A program made the translations under genes and the position numbers. Below, piece after piece: positions 7,182 through 14,434 of a DNA stretch of 64,000 nucleotides; the first letter of the stretch is position 1; every line of letters begins with the position of its first letter. Under the pieces are notes generated by a model. It did not search any database, was not told where the DNA came from, and worked only from the letters and a program-made list of their open reading frames with translations. The DNA comes from an uncultured Collinsella sp. (GTDB lineage Bacteria > Actinomycetota > Coriobacteriia > Coriobacteriales > Coriobacteriaceae), in assembly GCA_900544135.1 (NCBI GenBank), contig UQTU01000003.1:124001-188000 (forward strand), given 5' to 3'.

Positions 7182-8966
7182 CTAAGAACGCTTACGGCTC
7201 GCCATGGTGCCTGCGGCGATAGCGGCTGTTCCCGCAAGGACGGTTGCCACGATGGCCGCACCCGAGGTGTCGCCGGTTGCCGCGAGCACGCCGGTAGTCT
7301 TGGCTTTCGTGGTTGAAGCCGCAACGGCCTTGGTCGGCTTTGAGCCCTCAGGCTTGGGGTTCTGCTTGGACTCCGCGGGCTTGCTTTCTGCGGGCTTGGT
7401 CTCGTCGGGCTTGGGGTCTTCCGGCTTGGCTACCTCGGGAGGTGCGATGGTCGTACTTTTGGCGACTGCTTTGATATAGAGGGAGTCGACCGTGGCGTCG
7501 CCCGTGCCGATGGCTTGGCCTGCCTCGTAGATGCCGTCACGGAGCTTGCGATAGTCAATGATCTTGCCGCCTTCGGGCGTCTGGATGGCGGCGTTCTCAA
7601 TCTTGATGGTGCCGATTGTCTTGCCGTCAGCGCTCATGGCACGGGCAAAGATTGCCGCTGTATCTCCTTCGGCCGTTACCTTGCTGCGGATGATCGAGAT
7701 GACTGCGGGTGTGACGCCCTCGCTGGTCTGGGCGATGATGCCGATGTTCTCGCCTTGGGGTTCGCGCCTCGTCTCGCCATCTTGGTTTTCGCTGTAGGGG
7801 ATGGGGCCGTCGCCGTTCTCGACATAGCGGGCTATGGCCTTGACAACGGAGTCGCTGATGTAGATGTGGCCGCCCTTCTCGTTGGGTCGATCGTTTCTGG
7901 TGGAGAATGCAGCCGAAACCTCGCCTTCCGCAAACGCGTCCACGGTGGAGCCGTTCTTGACGACGATGTCGTCCTGGTAGGTGAAGAGGGCGTTGGCGCC
8001 ACCGTATCTGCCTTTACTTGCACGGACCGTCACGTTTGCATGATCGAGGGTGATGCCCTTGTGGGCATAGACGCCATATTCAACACCGTTTACGTTGAGG
8101 GAGGCGTTTGTGGCTGCGAGGCTGCCCTTGGCCTCGACGGCAGCGTCTTTCTCGGAGCTTGCCTTGACCTGGCCGCCGTCCGAGATGTTGATATTGCCGC
8201 CGCTCCAAAGGGCCTCACCATCGGCTGAGCTTGCCTCGACCGTCCCGCCACCCTTGATGGTGAGGTTCTTGTCGGCTCCAATACCCTTGTCCTTGGTAGC
8301 CCTGGCGGTGACGGCTCCGCTGTCGTCAATCGTGATATTGCCGTTTGCCCTGATGCCATCCGATGCACCCGTGGCGTTGACGTTGCCCGAACCTTTGATA
8401 GCGAGATCACCTCCGGCATTGATGGCATCAAACCCAGTGCTCGTGGCGTTGACGGATCCGGCTCCGTCGATGTTGATATTACCCGTGGAGAGGATAGCGT
8501 CCTCAGTAGATGTCACGCTGAGCGTGCCGCCCTCGTCGCCTTGGATATTGAGCTCGGCATTCTCGTTAGTGCCATGAGAAACGTTGATGCTTTCGATCCA
8601 TTCGGCAGTGACGATGTTGGTTCCCGAGTAATTCACGTTGAGCTTGCCTGCGGCCTGGATCTCGCCGCCGTTATAGTTGTTGAGCTTCAAGTCGTCGGCG
8701 CCGTTCCACGACCAGGTACCGGCCTCGTCGCTCGCCGCGGTGTTGTACTTGTTGCCGCCGACCTTGACCCATTCCGCTGCGAGCGAGACGCTCGGCATGA
8801 GCAGCGAGCTCACCGTGAGCGCGCACACGGCGCCCACGACGATGCGGCGCGTCACGCGGCGCCAGCTGCCGTGCGCGAGTCCTATGCGATGGCGAACGTC
8901 GGGTTCGGCAACATGGGTTCCGGCGGTAGTGTCATTGCGTTTGGGGGTCGTGAACAAGGCTGCCAT
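7182..8966 (-). CDS. Sortase-anchored beta-helix-type surface protein A (LAATG signal)
   Basis: A 594-residue exported protein. A long basic N-region (residues 1-40) precedes a hydrophobic signal segment (about 41-62) ending SLAAEW. The body (80-480) is Asn/Gly/Asp-rich with about 20-residue repeats of the type G(N/D)(I/L)xIxGxGxVxAxxxxxxxI, as in right-handed beta-helix carbohydrate-binding (Cthe_2159-like) proteins. A Pro/Lys/Glu-rich wall-spanning stretch (about 505-545) leads to LAATGD at 561, a hydrophobic helix and RKRS, a sorting signal of LAxTG form. The ATG at 8966 has GGGAG six bases upstream. It is a paralogue of the 9238-11013 gene. Function is probably adhesion or glycan binding (inference). 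Confidence 0.82.
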   Translation of the reverse strand: MAALFTTPKRNDTTAGTHVAEPDVRHRIGLAHGSWRRVTRRIVVGAVCALTVSSLLMPSVSLAAEWVKVGGNKYNTAASDEAGTWSWNGADDLKLNNYNGGEIQAAGKLNVNYSGTNIVTAEWIESINVSHGTNENAELNIQGDEGGTLSVTSTEDAILSTGNINIDGAGSVNATSTGFDAINAGGDLAIKGSGNVNATGASDGIRANGNITIDDSGAVTARATKDKGIGADKNLTIKGGGTVEASSADGEALWSGGNINISDGGQVKASSEKDAAVEAKGSLAATNASLNVNGVEYGVYAHKGITLDHANVTVRASKGRYGGANALFTYQDDIVVKNGSTVDAFAEGEVSAAFSTRNDRPNEKGGHIYISDSVVKAIARYVENGDGPIPYSENQDGETRREPQGENIGIIAQTSEGVTPAVISIIRSKVTAEGDTAAIFARAMSADGKTIGTIKIENAAIQTPEGGKIIDYRKLRDGIYEAGQAIGTGDATVDSLYIKAVAKSTTIAPPEVAKPEDPKPDETKPAESKPAESKQNPKPEGSKPTKAVAASTTKAKTTGVLAATGDTSGAAIVATVLAGTAAIAAGTMASRKRS

Positions 8967-9107
8967 GGTTGCTCCCGTTCTCATAGGGCCTATACGACTA
9001 GATTCAGCGTATCTGCTGGATGTTGCCGGCGGTAGTGCCGTTTGGAGGGCAAAATGGCCAAAATTGGGGAGAAATAGGCCGCACGCCGGCGCAGGGACCG
9101 GCGCTAA

Positions 9108-9144
9108 AAGAAAAGCGCGGGGCCGCATGGCGACTCCGCGCTTT
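9108..9144 (-). terminator. Intrinsic terminator after surface protein B (duplicated copy)
   Basis: Stem AAAGCGCGG/CCGCGCTTT followed by TTTTCTTTT on the minus strand. It is nearly identical to the terminator at 11155-11194 behind the purine permease and belongs to the same duplicated block. Confidence 0.8.
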
Positions 9145-9170
9145 ATTGTTCAGCTTTTGCAGCCTTGCCC

Positions 9171-9215
9171 TTACGCTACGAAGAAGTAGACGAGGAAGGC
9201 AAGGGCCGCGATCCA
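9171..9215 (-). pseudogene. 3' remnant of the purine permease gene between the two surface-protein genes
   Basis: Read on the minus strand this encodes WIAALAFLVYFFVA and a stop, identical to the C-terminus of the intact permease at 11222-12532. The same terminator follows. It has no start and is a relic of a tandem duplication that copied permease 3' end, terminator and surface-protein gene as one unit. Confidence 0.85.
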
Positions 9216-9237
9216 CCCGTCCCGTGCGAAAAAGTGT

Positions 9238-11013
9238 TTACGAGCGCTTGCGGCTCACCACGGCGCCCGCGGCGATGGCGGCTGTTCCCGCAAGGGCGGC
9301 TGCCACGATGGCTGCGCTCGAGGCGTCGCCGGTTGCTGCGAGTTTGCCGGCGATCTTGGCTCCCGTGGCTGCAACTGCAACGGTCTTGGTCGTCTTCGTG
9401 CCCTCGGACTTGGAACCCTCGGGCTTGGTCTCGCCTGGCTTCTCCTCGGGTTTGATCTCCTCGGGAGGCGCGATGACCGTGCTCTTGGCGACAGCTTCGT
9501 TATAGGGGGAGTCGATCACAGCGTCGCCCGTGTCGATGGTTTGACCTACCACGTAGAAGATGCCGTCATCGAGTTCTTCCTTGTTGCGATAGCAAATGAT
9601 CTTGCCGCCTGTGGGCGTCTGGATGGGAGCGCCTTCGATCTCGATGGTGCCGATTGTCTCGCCGTCCGCGCTCACGGCAAGGGCGAAGATTGCCGCCGTG
9701 TCTCCCTCAGCTGTGACCTTACTGCGGACAATCGAGATGGTCGCGGGCGTGATGTCCTCCTTGGTCCGGGCAAAGATGCCGATGTTCACGCCCCTATGCT
9801 CGGGAATGACCGCGCCACTTTGGTCGTTGCTGTAGTGATCGGGGCCGTCGCTACCGGACTCGACATAGCGGGCTATAGCCTTGACAACGGAGTCACTAAT
9901 GTAGATGTGACCACCCGCTTCGTTGGGGTAGTAGTTTCTGGTGGAGATTGCGGTCGAGAACTGGCCTTCTGCGAACGCATCCACGATCGAGCCGTTCTTG
10001 ATGACGATGTCGTCCTCGTCGGTGAAGAGGGCGCTGGCTTCATCGTTCCCTGCACTTGCACGGACCGTTACGGTTGCGCCATCGAACGTGATGCCCTTGT
10101 AGACATAGATGCCATACCCAACGCCACTTGCGTTGAGGGAAGCGTTCGTGACCGTGAGGCTGTTTTTACCGTCGATGGCGGCGTCTTCCTCGGAGCTTGC
10201 CTTGACCTGGCTGCCACCCGAGATCTCGATGTTGCCGTCGGCCCAAATCGCATTGTCTTTGATAGAGCTTGCCTCTACCTTGCCGCCGCCCTTTATGATG
10301 AGGTTCTCGTTAGCATCGATACCCTGATCCTCGGTGGCCTTGGCGGTGACGGTTCCGCTGTTGTCGATCGTGATGTTGCCGTCGGCCCTGATGCCATCCG
10401 AATCGCCCGTGGCGTTAACGTTTCCCGAGCCCTTGATGGTGACATCGCCCCCGGCATCGATGGCATCGTGCTCGGTGCTCGTGGCGTTGACAGTGCCAGC
10501 GCCGTCGATGTTGATGCTGCCGACGGAAGTGATGGCGTCACGAGAAGATGTCACGTTGAGCGTGCTGGACGCGTCGCCCTGAATATTAAGCTCGGCGTTC
10601 TCGTTCGCGCCATCCTTAACCTTGATGCCGCGGCCGTCGCCGTTGGTGACGATGTTGTCGCCCTCGTAGCTCACGTTGAGCTTGCCCGCTGCCTCGATCG
10701 CGCCGCCGTTATAGCCGTTGAGCTTCATATCGTCGGCGCCGTCCCAGGCCCAGGTGCCGGCGGCGTCTCCCGCGGGCCCCGCGGCCGCTTCGTGGCGGAC
10801 GCCGCCGACGTCCACCCACTCGGCCGCGAGCGAGACGCTCGGCATGAGCAGCGAGCTCACCGTGAGCGCGCAGGCCAGGCCGCAGACGATGCGGCGCGTC
10901 ACGCGGCGCCAGCTGCCGTGTGCGAGCAGCGTGCGACGGCACACGTCGGGCTCGACAAAATGGGCTCCAGAGGTTTTGTCATTGCGCTTGGGGGTCGTGA
11001 ACAAGGCGGCCAT
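9238..11013 (-). CDS. Sortase-anchored beta-helix-type surface protein B (LAATG signal)
   Basis: A 591-residue paralogue of the neighbouring surface protein with the same plan: basic N-region, signal segment LTVSSLLMPSVSLAAEW, repetitive beta-helix-like body, Pro/Lys/Glu-rich spacer, LAATG at 558-562, hydrophobic helix and C-terminal SRKRS. Both proteins share the N-terminal MAALFTTPKRND and about 90 bases of upstream DNA. The start at 11013 has GGGAG upstream. The bodies differ by scattered substitutions and short indels, most visibly in the region of NGDGRGIKVKDG. The tandem arrangement suggests antigenic or ligand diversification; the ligand is unknown. Confidence 0.82.
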   Translation of the reverse strand: MAALFTTPKRNDKTSGAHFVEPDVCRRTLLAHGSWRRVTRRIVCGLACALTVSSLLMPSVSLAAEWVDVGGVRHEAAAGPAGDAAGTWAWDGADDMKLNGYNGGAIEAAGKLNVSYEGDNIVTNGDGRGIKVKDGANENAELNIQGDASSTLNVTSSRDAITSVGSINIDGAGTVNATSTEHDAIDAGGDVTIKGSGNVNATGDSDGIRADGNITIDNSGTVTAKATEDQGIDANENLIIKGGGKVEASSIKDNAIWADGNIEISGGSQVKASSEEDAAIDGKNSLTVTNASLNASGVGYGIYVYKGITFDGATVTVRASAGNDEASALFTDEDDIVIKNGSIVDAFAEGQFSTAISTRNYYPNEAGGHIYISDSVVKAIARYVESGSDGPDHYSNDQSGAVIPEHRGVNIGIFARTKEDITPATISIVRSKVTAEGDTAAIFALAVSADGETIGTIEIEGAPIQTPTGGKIICYRNKEELDDGIFYVVGQTIDTGDAVIDSPYNEAVAKSTVIAPPEEIKPEEKPGETKPEGSKSEGTKTTKTVAVAATGAKIAGKLAATGDASSAAIVAAALAGTAAIAAGAVVSRKRS

Positions 11014-11154
11014 GGTTACTCCCATCCTCATAGGGCCTATGCGATTAAGCCCAGCATATCTGCAGGATGTAGCCGGCGGTAGTGCCGTTTGGAGGGCAAA
11101 ATGTCCAAAACTTGGGAAGCAAAACATCGCGCGTCTGTGCGTTGCCTGGCTTTA

Positions 11155-11194
11155 AAAGAAAAGCGCGGAGCCGCTCGATGCGACTCCGCGCTTT
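11155..11194 (-). terminator. Intrinsic terminator after the purine permease
   Basis: Perfect 11-bp stem (AAAGCGCGGAG/CTCCGCGCTTT) with a TTTTCTTTT tail on the minus strand, 28 bases after the permease stop codon. Confidence 0.85.
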
Positions 11195-11221
11195 GGTGTT
11201 CTGTTTTAGCAGACTATGCCG

Positions 11222-12532
11222 TTACGCTACGAAGAAGTAGACGAGGAAGGCGAGAGCTGCGATCCACATGAGCGGCTTGATCTTGGAGGCCTCGCCCTTA
11301 AAGAGCGCGACGATCACGTAGGCGATAAAGCCTAGGCCAATGCCGGCAGAGATGGAGTAGGTGAAGGGCACGCCGGCGACAATCATGAACGCCGGGAAAC
11401 CCTGCGACACGTCGGACCAGTCGATCTCGGAGGCCTCGCTCATCATGAGGTAGCCGACGTAGACCAGAGCACCGCAGGTGGCGGCGCTGGAAACGATGGT
11501 GACGATGGGGGAGAAGAACGCGGCGAGAATGAACAGCACGCCGGTGGTGACGGAGGTGAGGCCCGTGCGGCCACCGTCGGCGGCGCCAGAAGTGGACTCG
11601 ACGAAGGTGGTGATGGAGGAGACACCCATGAAACCGCCCACAGCGGCGGCGGCGGAGTCGACGATTAGGATCTCCTTGATATTCTCGACGTTGCCGTCGT
11701 CGGTGAGGAACTCGCCCTGCTTGGCTACGGCCATCGCGGTGCCCATGGTGTCGAAGAAGTCACTCATGAGCAGCGAGAACGAGATGACGAGGAGCGCGGG
11801 GTCGGTAAGGACCTTGACGATGGCGGGCACGCCGCCGGCGTCGGCGATGGGGCCACCGATGCTCGAGAAGTCGAGCGGGGCGATGATACCGGTCGGAGCC
11901 TGGGTCACACCTAGGGGGATACCGGCGATGACGGCGACGACGATGCCGATGAGCAGCGAGCCGGGGACGTTGCGGCAGGCGAGGGCGACCGTCACCAGGA
12001 TGGAGATGATGCCGACGATGAAGGTGGGGGAGGTGATGTCGCCCAGACCGACGAGTGTACCGGCGCCAGCGGTGATAATGCCGGCATCGCACAGGCCAAT
12101 CATGGCGATGAACAGGCCCAGACCCACCGAGATGGCGTGACGCAGGACAACCGGGATGGCGTCCATGATGGCCTCGCGCAGGCCACAAAGCACGAGCAGC
12201 AAGATGACGATACCCTCGAGGAAGATAACGCTCATGGCCACGTGCCAGTCACCGCCGCAGACGGTGGTGGCGATTCCAGCGATCATCGCGTTGACGCCTA
12301 AGCCCGACGCGCAGGCGAGCGGGCGGTTGGCGAAGATGCCCATGCAGATGGTCATGATGCCGGCGCCCAGGCAGGTGGCGCAGGCGAGCGCTCCCGCATC
12401 GATGCCGGCGCCCGAGAGCACCGCAGGGTTGACGGCAATGATGTAGGCCATCGCCAGGAATGTTGTCAGTCCAGCGCGAAGTTCGGTCCCGATTGTGGAC
12501 TTGCGCTCACTGACGTGAAAAAGTTCGTCCAT
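11222..12532 (-). CDS. Guanine/hypoxanthine permease, AzgA/PbuG type NCS2 family
   Basis: A 436-residue membrane transporter with about 12-14 helices. AzgA-group signatures are RAGLTTFLAMAYIIAVNPAVL at residues 18-38, GLGVNAMIAG, SFSLLMSDFFDTMGT and GVSSITTFVESTSGAADGGRTGL. Members import guanine, hypoxanthine or adenine with protons. Start: ATG at 12532 after AAGGAAAGGG; an extension upstream lacks an RBS. No purine riboswitch core was found in the 180-base leader. The 3' end of this gene has been copied to 9171-9215. Confidence 0.9.
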   Translation of the reverse strand: MDELFHVSERKSTIGTELRAGLTTFLAMAYIIAVNPAVLSGAGIDAGALACATCLGAGIMTICMGIFANRPLACASGLGVNAMIAGIATTVCGGDWHVAMSVIFLEGIVILLLVLCGLREAIMDAIPVVLRHAISVGLGLFIAMIGLCDAGIITAGAGTLVGLGDITSPTFIVGIISILVTVALACRNVPGSLLIGIVVAVIAGIPLGVTQAPTGIIAPLDFSSIGGPIADAGGVPAIVKVLTDPALLVISFSLLMSDFFDTMGTAMAVAKQGEFLTDDGNVENIKEILIVDSAAAAVGGFMGVSSITTFVESTSGAADGGRTGLTSVTTGVLFILAAFFSPIVTIVSSAATCGALVYVGYLMMSEASEIDWSDVSQGFPAFMIVAGVPFTYSISAGIGLGFIAYVIVALFKGEASKIKPLMWIAALAFLVYFFVA

Positions 12533-12725
12533 GCATACCCTTTCCTTGTTCGGCCCCGAGTTTAGGCCGATTGACACGAACGTTCTCACTATAGCCCCTT
12601 TACGACGCTGTTGTTCCTCGCATGTTGATGTTCGGCGCTTTGTAGCAGACGGACGGTATTTTTCGCATGAAAATGTGTGGGTACCGTATACTTAAGCGGT
12701 TACAACGACCCCTATGGAGGAACGT

Positions 12726-13145
12726 ATGATTAAAGAGCTTTGCCACGACGAGGCTATCCTGTCCCAGCGTTGCGAGGTTGCGACCGTCGAGGACGAGTCG
12801 GTTGCTCAGGACCTGATCGATACCATTAAGTCGCTCGACGATGCCGGCTGCCTTGCCGCTAACCAGATTGGCGTTACCAAGAAGGTCTGCGTCTACCTGG
12901 ACGACGCCGGCGAGCCCCACGTGCTCTACAACCCCCGTCTGGTGTTTGGCCTGGGCGCCAGCAAGATGGAGGAGAGCTGCCTGACGCACGAGGAGGTCAC
13001 CAAGTCCACGCGCTATATCAAGTGCAAGGTCGCTTATGACGTGATCGTCGACGGCAAGATGCGCGAGCGCAAGCAGGACTTCGTCGGCTTCGAGGCGCAG
13101 ATGATTCAACACATGATTGACCACTGTCTAGGAAAGTTGGTCTAA
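12726..13145 (+). CDS. Peptide-deformylase-like protein with altered catalytic motif
   Basis: A 139-residue member of the deformylase fold. Motif 1 is GCLAANQIG, retaining the Gln; motif 2 is EESCLTHE, retaining the metal-ligand Cys; motif 3 reads QHMIDH instead of QHExDH. The two metal-ligand His remain but the catalytic Glu is Met. Deformylases need that Glu, so this protein may be inactive on N-formyl peptides or have another role. A canonical deformylase is at 20469-20879. The start at 12726 follows GGAGG; TATACT at 12687 is a possible -10. A long palindrome begins at the stop codon. Confidence 0.8.
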   Translation: MIKELCHDEAILSQRCEVATVEDESVAQDLIDTIKSLDDAGCLAANQIGVTKKVCVYLDDAGEPHVLYNPRLVFGLGASKMEESCLTHEEVTKSTRYIKCKVAYDVIVDGKMRERKQDFVGFEAQMIQHMIDHCLGKLV

Positions 13146-13246
13146 GGGGACCAAAGCACCGCACCTTGCCGCTCAATCGTCGCTCGCGTACCTTAAGTAC
13201 GCTTCGCTCCTCTTTCGTGGCAATCTGCGGCACTTTGACCCCTTAG
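13142..13246. repeat. Long imperfect palindrome after the deformylase-like gene
   Basis: The outer arms 13142-13170 and 13219-13246 pair over about 28 positions with roughly five mismatches (both begin CTAAGGGG; shared blocks CAAAG, CCGCA, TTGCC). The centre holds GCGTAC-CTTAA-GTACGC. The left arm includes the stop codon. No T-run follows, so it is not a standard terminator. Confidence 0.6.
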
Positions 13247-13289
13247 ACGACCTGCGGGGTTAACTTGGTTGAGTTTATCCTGCTTGAAT

Positions 13290-13327
13290 AGCCCGGGCAT
13301 GACATTGTTGTCATGTCCGGGCTTTTG
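13290..13327 (+). terminator. Intrinsic terminator between deformylase-like gene and bsh
   Basis: Stem AGCCCGGGCATGACA/TGTCATGTCCGGGCT (one mismatch) followed by TTTT. Confidence 0.85.
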
Positions 13328-13389
13328 TGTTTAGCGCCTTTTTGTTTGGAGACAATGAAATTAGCAAGAACGTAAAGCTAGGAGGCGCT

Positions 13390-14355
13390 ATGTGTACGAG
13401 TATTCGATTTACCGATAATTCTGGCCACATGTATCTGGGCCGCAACCTCGACTGGAGCTTTGACTACGGCCAACAGGTTCGCGTGATGCCGCGTGGGTTT
13501 CACATTCCGTATTCGTTTATCGACGACGCGACAGCGGCACACGCGGTGATCGGTATGTGCATCGATTACAAGAACTACCCTATGTTCTTCGATTGCGGCA
13601 ACGATGCGGGCCTCGCCGTGGCGGGTCTCAATTTCCCTGGTTATGCCGAGTATGCCGATGACCCTGTCGACGGTAAGACCAATATCGCGGCCTATGAGTT
13701 TCCCCTGTGGGTGGCAGCGACGTTCTCGACGGTCGATGAGGTCGAGGCCGCGCTGCGCGACACGGTGATTGTCGCCAAATCTGCCGGAGAGGGGCTGGGC
13801 GTGTCGCTGCTCCATTGGATTATCGGCGACAGCCAGCGTAGCATCGTGGTCGAGATGATGGCTGACGGCCTGCATGTATACGACGATCCGGTCGACACCC
13901 TTGCCAACCAGCCGACCTTCCCGTGGCACATGGAAAACCTCCGCACCTATATCACTGCCACAAGCGATTTTCCGCAGACGGCGACATGGCGTGGCGCCGA
14001 GCTCAAGCCCTATGGCGCGGGTGCCGGCATGCGCGGTATTCCGGGTGACTGCTATTCGCCGAGCCGTTTTGTAAAGGCGGCGTATCTCAATGCCAATTAC
14101 CCGCAAAAGGAGAGCGAGACCGAAAACGTCGTCCGTATGTTCCGCTCGCTCGAGGGCGTGGTGATGATTGAGGGGGCGTCCAGGATGGGCGATGGCAAGT
14201 TCGAGAAGACTATCTACACCGGATGCTTTAGCGCGCGCACGGGCAATTATTACTACGCGATGTATGGGGATCCGTCGATTCGCTACGTGAGCCTGATGGA
14301 TGCCGAGGGCGCGAGCCCCGATAGACTCGTGGTTCCCGAGCCGCGTCGTTCGTAG
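13390..14355 (+). CDS. bsh: Bile salt hydrolase (choloylglycine hydrolase)
   Basis: A 321-residue Ntn-hydrolase that cleaves the amide bond of glycine- or taurine-conjugated bile acids; acts in the cytoplasm. The sequence begins Met-Cys-Thr, so Cys2 becomes the N-terminal nucleophile. Other BSH active-site residues are present at family positions: Arg18 and Asp21 (LGRNLDW), Asn81 (AGLNFPGY), Asn173 (LANQPTF) and Arg226 (YSPSRF). The AGGAGG box six bases before the ATG at 13390 fixes the start. It stands alone between terminators. Penicillin V acylase activity is the main alternative in this superfamily; the Asn pair and gut-Coriobacteriia context favour bile salts. Confidence 0.88.
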   Translation: MCTSIRFTDNSGHMYLGRNLDWSFDYGQQVRVMPRGFHIPYSFIDDATAAHAVIGMCIDYKNYPMFFDCGNDAGLAVAGLNFPGYAEYADDPVDGKTNIAAYEFPLWVAATFSTVDEVEAALRDTVIVAKSAGEGLGVSLLHWIIGDSQRSIVVEMMADGLHVYDDPVDTLANQPTFPWHMENLRTYITATSDFPQTATWRGAELKPYGAGAGMRGIPGDCYSPSRFVKAAYLNANYPQKESETENVVRMFRSLEGVVMIEGASRMGDGKFEKTIYTGCFSARTGNYYYAMYGDPSIRYVSLMDAEGASPDRLVVPEPRRS

Positions 14356-14379
14356 CCGCTAGCTTTACTGCAATGCAAG

Positions 14380-14413
14380 GCGGCCCTGCGTCTCCCGTGA
14401 GATGCAGGGCCGC
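14380..14413. terminator. Hairpin between convergent bsh and kup
   Basis: GCGGCCCTGC and GCAGGGCCGC form a perfect 10-bp stem extended by TCTC/GAGA after a bulge. The T-rich tail is weak on both strands, but position between convergent genes suggests a bidirectional terminator. Confidence 0.65.
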
Positions 14414-14434
14414 TGTCGTTGATTTGTGACGTCG

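Noticed and set aside
9541..11082. 513-codon open frame antisense to surface protein B
   Set aside because: The sense frame has signal peptide, repeats and sorting signal; the antisense frame is a by-product of the repeat composition.
12533..12725. Purine riboswitch upstream of the guanine/hypoxanthine permease
   Set aside because: No purine-aptamer core could be placed on the minus strand.
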